A DNA stretch of 6,437 nucleotides, taken from Rhodospirillaceae bacterium CCH5-H10 (GTDB lineage: Bacteria > Pseudomonadota > Alphaproteobacteria > Reyranellales > Reyranellaceae). The stretch is taken from positions 1-6,437 of the forward strand of contig LSKJ01000725.1 of assembly GCA_001557035.1 (NCBI GenBank). The letters run 5' to 3'. Numbering within the stretch: the stretch's first letter is position 1; each line of letters begins with the position of its first letter. A program made the translations under genes and the position numbers. The notes under the pieces were generated by a model. That model ran no database searches. It saw only the letters and a list, made by a program, of their open reading frames with translations, and was not told the origin of the DNA. Shown piece after piece: positions 1 to 5,100 of the stretch.

Positions 1-103
1 CTGAGGAGCCGCGCCTTGCGCGGCGTCTCGAAGGATGGGCAACAAACGCGGTGCTTATGCCCATGCTTCGAGACGGCTGCTCCGCAGCCTCCTCAGCATG
101 AGG
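1..103. repeat. Nested palindromic REP-like intergenic element, cut by the window edge
   Basis: The sequence folds on itself at several levels. CTGAGGAG (1-8) is complementary to CTCCTCAG (89-96), GTCTCGAAG (25-33) to CTTCGAGAC (66-74), and ATGGGC (35-40) to GCCCAT (59-64), with one mismatch at 34/65 and an 18-base loop. Two small hairpins bud from the long stem: GCCGCGC-CTT-GCGCGGC (8-24) and GGCTGC-TCC-GCAGCC (75-89), which gives a cloverleaf or cruciform shape. CCTCA-GCA-TGAGG (91-103) forms one more small palindrome at the edge. The pattern of CTGAGGAG, an inner GC hairpin, and TCTCGAAGGATG resembles dispersed intergenic palindromes I know from Bradyrhizobium-type genomes; that resemblance is from memory. 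It lies 35 bases past the stop of the minus-strand operon and could end its transcripts or protect their 3' ends. The left end lies outside the window. Confidence 0.8.
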
Positions 104-137
104 TTGGTAGTGGTGTTTCCAGCTTGCTAGGAAAGCC

Positions 138-536
138 CTAGTTCTTCATCGGCGTCGCCTCGCCCAGCAGCGAGACGTGGGCGGCGACGATGCGCCAGCC
201 GTCGGGGGTGCGCATCCAGGTGTGGCTCTGCCGTCCGGGCTTGGCCGCGCCGTGACGCTGGAACTCGCAGTTAGCGGTGCCGAAGTCGCGACCGTAGGTG
301 ACGATCCAGAGCTTCAGCAGGTCGCGGTTCTGCACGAACTGCGGATTGCGGCCCGAGCGGAAGGCCGCGATCTGGTCGTAGCCGTAGAGTTGCTCGCCGA
401 CGCCGTAGCGCAGCGTGTGCGGGCTCTTCCAGAAGAGCTCGTCCAGCACCTCGACGTCGTTGCCGTTCAGTGCCGCCTCGTAGCGATTGAACGCGGCCGT
501 CACTTCGGCGACGACCTCGGGAATGTTGATCTCCAT
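138..536 (-). CDS. hpxZ: HpxZ/AtzH-family SnoaL-fold protein (probable 1,3-dicarboxyurea decarboxylase or oxalurate-catabolism protein)
   Basis: A 132-residue protein of the HpxZ/AtzH family (DUF3225), a small cone-shaped NTF2/SnoaL-like fold. In the Pseudomonas ADP cyanuric acid pathway, AtzH decarboxylates 1,3-dicarboxyurea to allophanate. The related hpxZ of Klebsiella belongs to an oxalurate (purine) catabolic operon. Visible family marks are RYG (43-45), a GRxSHTW stretch (101-107) and the C-terminal GWRIVAAHVS (113-122). Tyr19 and Arg43 have the same 24-residue spacing as the active-site Tyr and Arg I recall for AtzH. The ATG at 536 is preceded by GAGGAG, five bases away, and this Shine-Dalgarno is built into the stop of the upstream amidase (TGAGGAG). 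The coding gap is 9 bases, so the gene is translated from the same message as atzE and atzG. The family is clear; whether the substrate is dicarboxyurea or an oxalurate derivative cannot be told from sequence. Confidence 0.93.
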   Translation of the reverse strand: MEINIPEVVAEVTAAFNRYEAALNGNDVEVLDELFWKSPHTLRYGVGEQLYGYDQIAAFRSGRNPQFVQNRDLLKLWIVTYGRDFGTANCEFQRHGAAKPGRQSHTWMRTPDGWRIVAAHVSLLGEATPMKN

Positions 537-545
537 GTCGTCTCC

Positions 546-1928
546 TCAGGCGGGCGGCGCGGCGGCGACGCCGAGCTTCTGCAGATGGGCGGCGACGCGC
601 AGCGCCGCCTGTTCGTTGTAGGGCCTGGCGATCAGCTGCACGCCGATCGGGAGGCCGCCCGGCCGCTGCAGCGGCGCCACGGCGACCGGCAGGCCGATGA
701 AGGAGATCGGCTGGGTGAAGACGCCGAGATTGGCGCGCACCGGCAGCTCGACGCCACCGATCGTCATCATCTTCTGGCCAAGCTTCGGCGCGGCGCAGGG
801 CGTGGCCGGCGCCAGGATAACGTCGACCTCCTCGAAAAGCTTCAACACATGCGCGCGATACTGGCGGCGGAAGCGCTGCGCCTTGACGTACCAGGCGCCG
901 GGCAGCAGCGCGCCCGCCATGAAGCGTTCGCGCGTGTCGGGATCGAAATCCTGCGGCCGCGTGCGCAGGCGCGGCAGGTGAAGCTGCGCGCCCTCGATGG
1001 CGGTGATGACGTAGGCCGCCGCGCGGGCCGCCGCTGCCTGCGGCAGTACGACGGTCTTCGTCGCATTCAGCGCCTTCGCCACCGTCGCCACCGCCTCGAA
1101 CGCCTCAGGCTCTCCGCCCTTGGCGAAGTAGTCGCCGGCGATCGCGATGCGCAGCCCTTCGATGCCCTCCACCAGACGCGGAAGAGTCGGATCGGCGGGG
1201 CGGTCGGTGCAGACCGGATCGTCCGAGTCCCAGCCCTGCATGGCATCGAAGGACAGCGCGAGATCCTCCGCCGAGCGGGCGATCGGCCCGAGATGGTCGA
1301 AGGAATCGACGAATGGGAACGATCCCGCGCGGCTCAGCCGTCCATAAGTCGGCTTCAGGCCGAACAGGCCGCAGAGCGACGAAGGCACGCGGATAGAGCC
1401 GTTGGTGTCAGAGCCCAGCGCCAGCGGCACCTCGCCCGCTGCAACCGCTGTACCGGAACCACCCGACGAACCGCCCGACATGCGCGTCGGATCGTGCGGG
1501 TTGCGCGACGGACCGTAATGGGCGTTCTCGCCGGTGAAGTCGTAGGCGTATTCGCCCATGTTGAGCCCGCCGACCAGGATCGCGCCAGCCGCTTCGAGCT
1601 TGCGCACCAGCGATCCGTCGCGCTCGGCCTTCGGCCCATCGATGTTGATCTTCGAGCCCGCGCGCGTCGGCAGGCCAGCAATGTCGAACAGGTTCTTCAC
1701 CGCGAAGGGCACGCCCAGCAGCGGTCCGCGATGGAGACCGGCATCGATCTCGGCAGCGCGCTTTCGGGCGCGGTCGGCGACCACGTCGGTGAAGGCGTTG
1801 ACGGTCGGCTCAGCCGCCTCGATGCGCTTCAGGGCGGCGTCGATCACGGCGGCGGCCTTGACCTTGCCACTCATCACGGCGCCCGCAATCTCCGTCGCGG
1901 TCGCCGCCTTCGACAGGGGATCGCTCAT
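546..1928 (-). CDS. atzE: AtzE-family amidase-signature hydrolase (1-carboxybiuret hydrolase catalytic subunit)
   Basis: A 460-residue amidase-signature enzyme of the AtzE type, homologous to GatA of the tRNA amidotransferase. In Pseudomonas ADP, AtzE works with AtzG to deaminate 1-carboxybiuret to 1,3-dicarboxyurea. The Ser-cisSer-Lys triad is intact: Lys78 (PFAVKN), cis-Ser154 (SGGSSGGS, 151-158) and nucleophile Ser178 (GSDTNGSIR, 172-180). These positions almost match those of GatA (79/154/178). The substrate-pocket region around 371-380 (ILAPATPCAA) and the C-terminal GLPIGVQLIA (425-434) are also family-typical. I chose the ATG at 1928 because it gives the family length, overlaps the atzG stop as ATGA (1928-1925) and drops 43 residues of low-quality N-terminal extension that would read through atzG in another frame. 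The four-base overlap implies translational coupling, as expected for an obligate 1:1 complex. The enzyme is cytoplasmic, with no signal peptide. The substrate could differ (oxalurate or another ureide). Confidence 0.95.
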   Translation of the reverse strand: MSDPLSKAATATEIAGAVMSGKVKAAAVIDAALKRIEAAEPTVNAFTDVVADRARKRAAEIDAGLHRGPLLGVPFAVKNLFDIAGLPTRAGSKINIDGPKAERDGSLVRKLEAAGAILVGGLNMGEYAYDFTGENAHYGPSRNPHDPTRMSGGSSGGSGTAVAAGEVPLALGSDTNGSIRVPSSLCGLFGLKPTYGRLSRAGSFPFVDSFDHLGPIARSAEDLALSFDAMQGWDSDDPVCTDRPADPTLPRLVEGIEGLRIAIAGDYFAKGGEPEAFEAVATVAKALNATKTVVLPQAAAARAAAYVITAIEGAQLHLPRLRTRPQDFDPDTRERFMAGALLPGAWYVKAQRFRRQYRAHVLKLFEEVDVILAPATPCAAPKLGQKMMTIGGVELPVRANLGVFTQPISFIGLPVAVAPLQRPGGLPIGVQLIARPYNEQAALRVAAHLQKLGVAAAPPA

Positions 1929-2113
1929 GGCCGGAACACCGGGGCGGACATCAGGTCGTCCTCGAGCTCCAGCTCGAGCAACGGCTGCGCAATGGCGATC
2001 GAACGCTCGACGTTCAGGATCACGTTCGGGAGGTATTCCGGCGCGATCGTGAGGCAAGCGGTCTTCGCGCCCTCCTCGACCATGCGCGCCACGTCACGCT
2101 TCTCTTCGGCCAT
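1925..2113 (-). CDS. atzG: AtzG-like (DUF4089) small GatC-like partner subunit
   Basis: A 62-residue acidic protein of the DUF4089/AtzG family. Known AtzG is a reduced GatC-like subunit that wraps around AtzE and is needed for its stability and activity. The sequence has the GatC-style layout: an N-terminal helix (about 2-18), a second helix starting near LPNVILNVERS (28-38) and the characteristic tail ending in SAPVFRP (56-62). The ATG at 2113 has AAAGG five bases upstream in a purine-rich stretch (2119-2132). Its TGA (1927-1925) overlaps the atzE start as ATGA. It is the first recognised gene of the minus-strand operon, about 195 bases from the start site predicted for the sigma-54 promoter. 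The pairing with atzE directly downstream makes the assignment firm despite the small size. Confidence 0.93.
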   Translation of the reverse strand: MAEEKRDVARMVEEGAKTACLTIAPEYLPNVILNVERSIAIAQPLLELELEDDLMSAPVFRP

Positions 2114-2157
2114 GGGAGCCTTTCTTTCCTTCGAAATCGCAGGCAGCGGGTCGCCCG

Positions 2158-2280
2158 TCAGACGACGTGGAGATCGCGGCGCATGAGCCGGTAGCTCACG
2201 CCCAGATCATGCTTGAGTTGCCGAAGAAGCTGCAAGATCGCCGACCCGGCCTTCGTCTCCCCGGATGTGCGACGCTTCAT
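2158..2280 (-). CDS. Candidate 40-aa leader ORF, function unknown
   Basis: An ATG at 2280 opens a 40-codon frame ending in TGA at 2160-2158, 44 bases before atzG. The peptide is basic and amphipathic: it begins MKRRTSGETK, then has a helix-like segment around ILQLLRQLKHDL (15-26), and ends in RRDLHVV. About 80% of its codons end in G or C, similar to real genes here. A G-rich stretch, GGGGG (2291-2287), lies six bases before the ATG and could act as a wobble Shine-Dalgarno. An in-frame TAA at 2310-2308 rules out a longer form. It would begin about 28 bases after the start site predicted from the sigma-54 promoter, which puts it first in the operon. I do not recognise a family. It could be a real small protein, a regulatory leader peptide, or chance. 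Confidence 0.35.
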   Translation of the reverse strand: MKRRTSGETKAGSAILQLLRQLKHDLGVSYRLMRRDLHVV

Positions 2281-2318
2281 GTCCTGCCCCCACTTTGCTT
2301 TAGCCGCTTAGGCCGAAA

Positions 2319-2335
2319 GGCAAGGACCGTGCCAA
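2319..2335 (-). promoter_or_regulatory. Sigma-54 (RpoN) -24/-12 promoter for the atzG-atzE-hpxZ operon
   Basis: Read on the minus strand, 2335 to 2319 is TTGGCACGGTCCTTGCC. This matches the sigma-54 consensus YTGGCACG-N4-TTGCW at every position except the final W, which is C. The invariant GG (2333-2332) and GC (2321-2320) are 12 bases apart on the same helix face, as sigma-54 requires. Transcription would start near 2308, about 195 bases before atzG and 28 bases before the candidate leader ORF. Sigma-54 promoters need an enhancer-binding activator, typically NtrC for nitrogen genes, so the operon is probably induced when nitrogen is scarce. No convincing NtrC site was found in the upstream 150 bases. 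Confidence 0.78.
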
Positions 2336-2351
2336 TCGCTGCGCGAATCTG

Positions 2352-2368
2352 GCGGCTGCAATCGCCGC
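2352..2368. promoter_or_regulatory. Inverted repeat between the divergent atzG and atzF promoters, possible operator
   Basis: GCGGC (2352-2356) and GCCGC (2364-2368) form a 5-bp inverted repeat with a 7-base spacer (TGCAATC). The centre is at 2360, about 50 bases upstream of the predicted sigma-54 start and about 30 bases upstream of the atzF ATG. That position would suit a regulator acting on both genes. The arms are short and pure G/C in a GC-rich genome, so chance is a serious alternative. Confidence 0.25.
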
Positions 2369-2377
2369 GGCGCTTGT

Positions 2378-2383
2378 CTAAAA
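2378..2383 (+). promoter_or_regulatory. Candidate -10 element of a leaderless atzF transcript
   Basis: CTAAAA (2378-2383) is the only A/T-rich hexamer close to the atzF start. A start site seven or eight bases further on would fall at or next to the A of the ATG (2391). There is no purine-rich Shine-Dalgarno between 2371 and 2390. The matching -35 (CTGCAA, 2356-2361) is weak. The combination suggests a leaderless message. Confidence 0.3.
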
Positions 2384-2390
2384 CCCTTGC

Positions 2391-4166
2391 ATGACAACCT
2401 CTCTCGACCTCGGTGTTCACGCGTTGCTCGGCGCCTATCGCACCGGCGCGCTCGGCGTGCGGCAGACCATCGAGGAGGTGCTGAAGCGCATCGCCCAGGC
2501 GGGCGACGACAAGGTCTGGATCTCGCGCGCTTCCGACGCCGATCTGCTGGCGCAGGCCGACGCGCTCGATGCGCGCCGCGCCGAGATTGGCAAGCTGCCG
2601 CTCTACGGCGTGCCTTTCGCGGCCAAGGACAATCTCGACGTCGCCGGCATGGTGACGACCGCCGCCTGCCCCGGCTTCGCCTATGAGGCCAAGACCTCCG
2701 CCGAAGTCGTGCAGCGCCTGGTCGACGCCGGCGCGATCGTGATCGGCAAGACCAATCTCGACCAGTTCGCCACCGGCCTCGTCGGCGTGCGCTCGCCCTA
2801 CGGCGTGCCGCGCAATCCGTTCGATGCGTCTTACGTTCCCGGCGGTTCGAGTTCGGGTTCGGCGGTCGCCGTCTCCTCCGGCCTCGTGAGTTTCTCGCTG
2901 GGCACCGACACGGCCGGCTCGGGCCGCGTGCCGGCAGGCTTCAACAACATCGTCGGCCTCAAGCCGACGCCGGGACTGCTCAGCAACGAGGGCATGGTGC
3001 CGGCCTGCCGCTCGCTCGACTGCACCTCGGTGTTCGCGCTGTCCTGCGCAGATGCCGATGCGGTCCTCGCCGTCGCCGCCGAGCCGCACGCAACGCCGGC
3101 CATCGGCAAGACCTTCCGCTTCGGCATCCTCGGCACGAAGGACGCCGAGTTCTTCGGCGATGCCGCCTATGCGACGCTGTATGCGCAGTCGATCGAGCGG
3201 CTGAAGGCGCTGGGGGGCACGCCGGTCGAGATCGACTACGCGCCGTTCCGCGACGCCGCACAGCTTCTCTACAGCGGCCCGTGGGTCGCGGAACGCACCG
3301 CGGCGGTCGGCGCCTTCATGGAGAAGGCCGACGAGAAGTCCGGCGTGTGGCCGACGACGCAGCAGATCGTCCTGGGCGGCCGCAAGTACAGCGCCGTCGA
3401 TGCCTTCGAGGGTCAGTACAGGCTGGCCGACCTCAAGGCGCGCGCCTTCGCCGAAATGAAGGGGCTCGATTTCCTCGCCGTGCCGACGGCCGGCACCGTC
3501 TACAGGCTCAGCGATCTCGAGCGCGAGCCGGTGCTCTACAACTCGCATCTCGGCCACTACACCAACTTCGTGAATTTCTTCGGGCTGTCGGCGCTCGCCG
3601 TACCGGCCGGGTTCAGGCCCGACGGCATGCCCTTCGGCATCACGCTGATCTCCAACGCCAATGCCGAGCGCGCGCTGCTGGCCTTCGGCGCACGCTGGCA
3701 ACGCGCGGTGCCGTTGCCGCTGGGCAAGACGACGAGCCGGTTGCCGCCGCCCGAGACCGATCCCATCGTTGTGGAGGATCGCGTACCGGTCGCGGTGGTC
3801 GGGGCGCATATGAGCGGCCTCCCCTTGAATGGCCAGCTTCTCGAACTGGGCGGCCGGCTGGAGAAGGCGACCAGGACCGCAGCCGCCTATCGCTTCTATG
3901 CCTTGCCGGGCGGTCCGCCGCATCGGCCGGGGCTGGTGCGCGTCGCCGAGGGCGGCGGCGAGATCGAACTCGAAGTGTGGAGCCTGCCCGCCGACAAGAT
4001 CGGCGCCCTGCTGCGCCAGATCCCCGCGCCGCTGGGGCTGGGCAGTGTCAGCCTCGCTGACGGCACGTCGGTGCCGGGCTTCCTGTGCGAAGCCCACGCG
4101 ACCGCGGCCGCGAAGGACATCACCTCGCTGGGCGGCTGGCGGGCCTACGTCAAGACACTCGGCTGA
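2391..4166 (+). CDS. atzF: Allophanate hydrolase
   Basis: A 591-residue allophanate hydrolase, which cleaves allophanate to ammonia and CO2 (through an N-carboxycarbamate intermediate that breaks down). Its length is close to the roughly 600 residues of Pseudomonas ADP AtzF. An N-terminal amidase-signature domain (about 1-450) carries Lys79 (PFAAKDN), cis-Ser153 (GGSSSGS, 151-157) and nucleophile Ser177 (GTDTAGSGRVPAG, 171-183). The spacings of 98 and 24 residues equal those of AtzF Lys91/Ser165/Ser189. A C-terminal domain from about 465 (VPVAVVGAHMSG) to 591 is the small allophanate-hydrolase C-terminal domain, so the protein is not a bare amidase. No urea carboxylase partner is adjacent, which argues that allophanate comes from the AtzE/AtzH route or from biuret. 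The ATG at 2391 lacks a Shine-Dalgarno but fits the family N-terminus. It is divergent from the atzG operon and 70 bases ahead of the dehydrogenase. Confidence 0.96.
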   Translation: MTTSLDLGVHALLGAYRTGALGVRQTIEEVLKRIAQAGDDKVWISRASDADLLAQADALDARRAEIGKLPLYGVPFAAKDNLDVAGMVTTAACPGFAYEAKTSAEVVQRLVDAGAIVIGKTNLDQFATGLVGVRSPYGVPRNPFDASYVPGGSSSGSAVAVSSGLVSFSLGTDTAGSGRVPAGFNNIVGLKPTPGLLSNEGMVPACRSLDCTSVFALSCADADAVLAVAAEPHATPAIGKTFRFGILGTKDAEFFGDAAYATLYAQSIERLKALGGTPVEIDYAPFRDAAQLLYSGPWVAERTAAVGAFMEKADEKSGVWPTTQQIVLGGRKYSAVDAFEGQYRLADLKARAFAEMKGLDFLAVPTAGTVYRLSDLEREPVLYNSHLGHYTNFVNFFGLSALAVPAGFRPDGMPFGITLISNANAERALLAFGARWQRAVPLPLGKTTSRLPPPETDPIVVEDRVPVAVVGAHMSGLPLNGQLLELGGRLEKATRTAAAYRFYALPGGPPHRPGLVRVAEGGGEIELEVWSLPADKIGALLRQIPAPLGLGSVSLADGTSVPGFLCEAHATAAAKDITSLGGWRAYVKTLG

Positions 4167-4176
4167 TCCGCGGCCC

Positions 4177-4206
4177 TTCAACTGCGGCGTACCGGTCTGC
4201 TAGGGT
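4177..4206 (+). promoter_or_regulatory. Weak candidate promoter ahead of the SDR gene
   Basis: TTCAAC (4177-4182) is followed after 18 bases by TAGGGT (4201-4206), within TGCTAGGGT. Each hexamer matches only part of the sigma-70 consensus. If real, it would let the dehydrogenase be transcribed apart from atzF. Otherwise the 70-base gap permits simple read-through from atzF. Confidence 0.25.
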
Positions 4207-4236
4207 CCGCTCCTTCGAGGAGAGGAAACGAAACCC

Positions 4237-4989
4237 ATGAGTGGAAAAATCGCCGTCGTCACCGGCGCGGGCAGCGGCATCGGCCGCGCCTCGGCGTTGG
4301 CCCTGCTGAACAACGGCTACAAGGTCGCACTTGCCGGCCGCCGCAAGGACGCGCTGGACGAGACGGCGTCGATGGCGGGCAACAACGCGCCCAACGCACT
4401 CGCCGTACAGACCGACGTCACCAAGCGCGACGACATTGTGGCGCTGTTCGCGAAGGTGAAGGCCACCTGGGGCCGCCTCGACCTGGTGTTCAACAATGCC
4501 GGCGGCGGCGCCCCGCCCGTGCCGCTCGAAGACCTGCCTTACGAGACCTGGTTGAGTGTCGTCGCCGCGAACCTCACCGGTCCGTTCCTGTGCACGCAGG
4601 AGGCCATCAAGATCATGAAGGACCAGAAGCCGCGCGGCGGGCGCATCATCAACAACGGCTCGATTTCGGCGCACGCGCCGCGGCCCTTCTCGGTCGCCTA
4701 CACCTCGACCAAGCACGCCATCACGGGCCTCACCAAGTCGACATCGCTCGACGGCCGCGCCTACGACATCGCCTGCGGCCAGATCGACATCGGCAACGCC
4801 GTCTCGCCGATGACCGACCGCATGACCAAGGGCGTGCTGCAGCCCAACGGCACGACCGTCGCCGAGCCGCGCATGGACGTTTCGGCGGTGGCCAACGCCA
4901 TCCTCTACATGGACAGCCTGCCGCTCGATGCGAACGTGCAGTTCATGACCGTGATGGCCACCAAGATGCCGTTTGTGGGCAGGGGTTAG
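4237..4989 (+). CDS. Classical short-chain dehydrogenase/reductase (SDR), substrate unknown
   Basis: A 250-residue classical SDR, a cytoplasmic NAD(P)-dependent oxidoreductase with a Rossmann fold. The cofactor motif TGAGSGIG is at 9-16, DVT at 60-62 and NNAG at 86-89. The catalytic tetrad is Asn112, Ser142, Tyr155 and Lys159 (YTSTK). Arg35-Arg36 after the second strand favours NADP(H), because an Asp there would favour NAD. After the sixth strand, where most SDRs have a PG motif, this one has GQIDIGNA (181-188), a mark of a recognisable SDR subgroup with no assigned substrate that I know of. The ATG at 4237 follows a purine-rich GAGGAGAGGAAA (4217-4228). It lies 70 bases after atzF on the same strand, so a shared transcript is possible. 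A role in ureide metabolism is conceivable but unproven. Confidence 0.93.
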   Translation: MSGKIAVVTGAGSGIGRASALALLNNGYKVALAGRRKDALDETASMAGNNAPNALAVQTDVTKRDDIVALFAKVKATWGRLDLVFNNAGGGAPPVPLEDLPYETWLSVVAANLTGPFLCTQEAIKIMKDQKPRGGRIINNGSISAHAPRPFSVAYTSTKHAITGLTKSTSLDGRAYDIACGQIDIGNAVSPMTDRMTKGVLQPNGTTVAEPRMDVSAVANAILYMDSLPLDANVQFMTVMATKMPFVGRG

Positions 4990-5002
4990 GTCGCGAAAAC
5001 GT

Positions 5003-5066
5003 CTCAAGGGAGCGCGCCACTCCAGTGGCGCTCATGCCCTTGAGCGCAACTGGAGTTGCGCGCTCC
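5003..5066. repeat. Nested palindromic intergenic repeat / bidirectional hairpin between convergent genes
   Basis: Two 25-base arms, 5009-5033 and 5042-5066, are inverted copies with 23 of 25 positions complementary. Each arm is also a hairpin on its own: GAGCG-CG-CCACTCCAGTGG-CGCTC, and GAGCG-CAACTGGAGTTG-CG-CGCTC. A third pairing, CTCAAGGG (5003-5010) with CCCTTGAG (5037-5044), can replace the large stem, so two folds compete. It fills the gap between the convergent dehydrogenase (stop at 4989) and oxidase (stop at 5086) genes, where a bidirectional terminator would sit. There is no long T-run on either side, so it may be a REP-type element rather than a classical terminator. Confidence 0.75.
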
Positions 5067-5077
5067 AATGAAAGAGC

Positions 5078-5100
5078 GACGAGGGCTAGTAGCCCTCGTC
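5078..5100 (-). terminator. Perfect inverted repeat over the oxidase stop codon, candidate terminator hairpin
   Basis: GACGAGGGCTA (5078-5088) and TAGCCCTCGTC (5090-5100) are perfect 11-base complements around a single base at 5089. In RNA this gives a 9-bp GC-rich stem with a 5-base loop. The arm 5090-5100 encodes the last residues (DEGY) and the other arm contains the stop codon. On the minus strand the stem is followed by GCTCTTTCATT, a modest U-rich tail, so it can serve as an intrinsic terminator for the oxidase gene. The plus strand lacks a U-tract after it. Confidence 0.5.

Noticed and set aside
1929..2057. A longer atzE start at 2057
   Set aside because: It would add 43 atypical residues overlapping atzG in another frame. 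The ATG at 1928 gives family length and the ATGA coupling.
177..2186. A 669-codon plus-strand open frame antisense to the atzE operon
   Set aside because: It is a shadow of high-GC coding on the other strand. The translation is Arg/Ala/His-rich low-complexity sequence with no family motifs, while the minus strand encodes an amidase with intact catalytic residues.
2295..2323. Imperfect inverted repeat TTGC...GCAA as a separate operator
   Set aside because: The right half is part of the sigma-54 -12 element and the stem has bulges, so the sigma-54 site explains it better.
2439..2461. CGCAC...GTGCG as an NtrC enhancer site at about -140
   Set aside because: The half-sites are 13 bases apart, whereas NtrC sites have a much shorter spacer, and the stretch is ordinary atzF coding sequence.
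2277..4181. A 634-codon minus-strand open frame antisense to atzF
   Set aside because: It has the same shadow character (Arg/Gly/His-rich), and it would run through the promoter region and the whole of a convincing allophanate hydrolase gene.
4150..5007. A 285-codon minus-strand open frame antisense to the SDR
   Set aside because: No recognisable motifs; the plus strand carries all SDR motifs in order.
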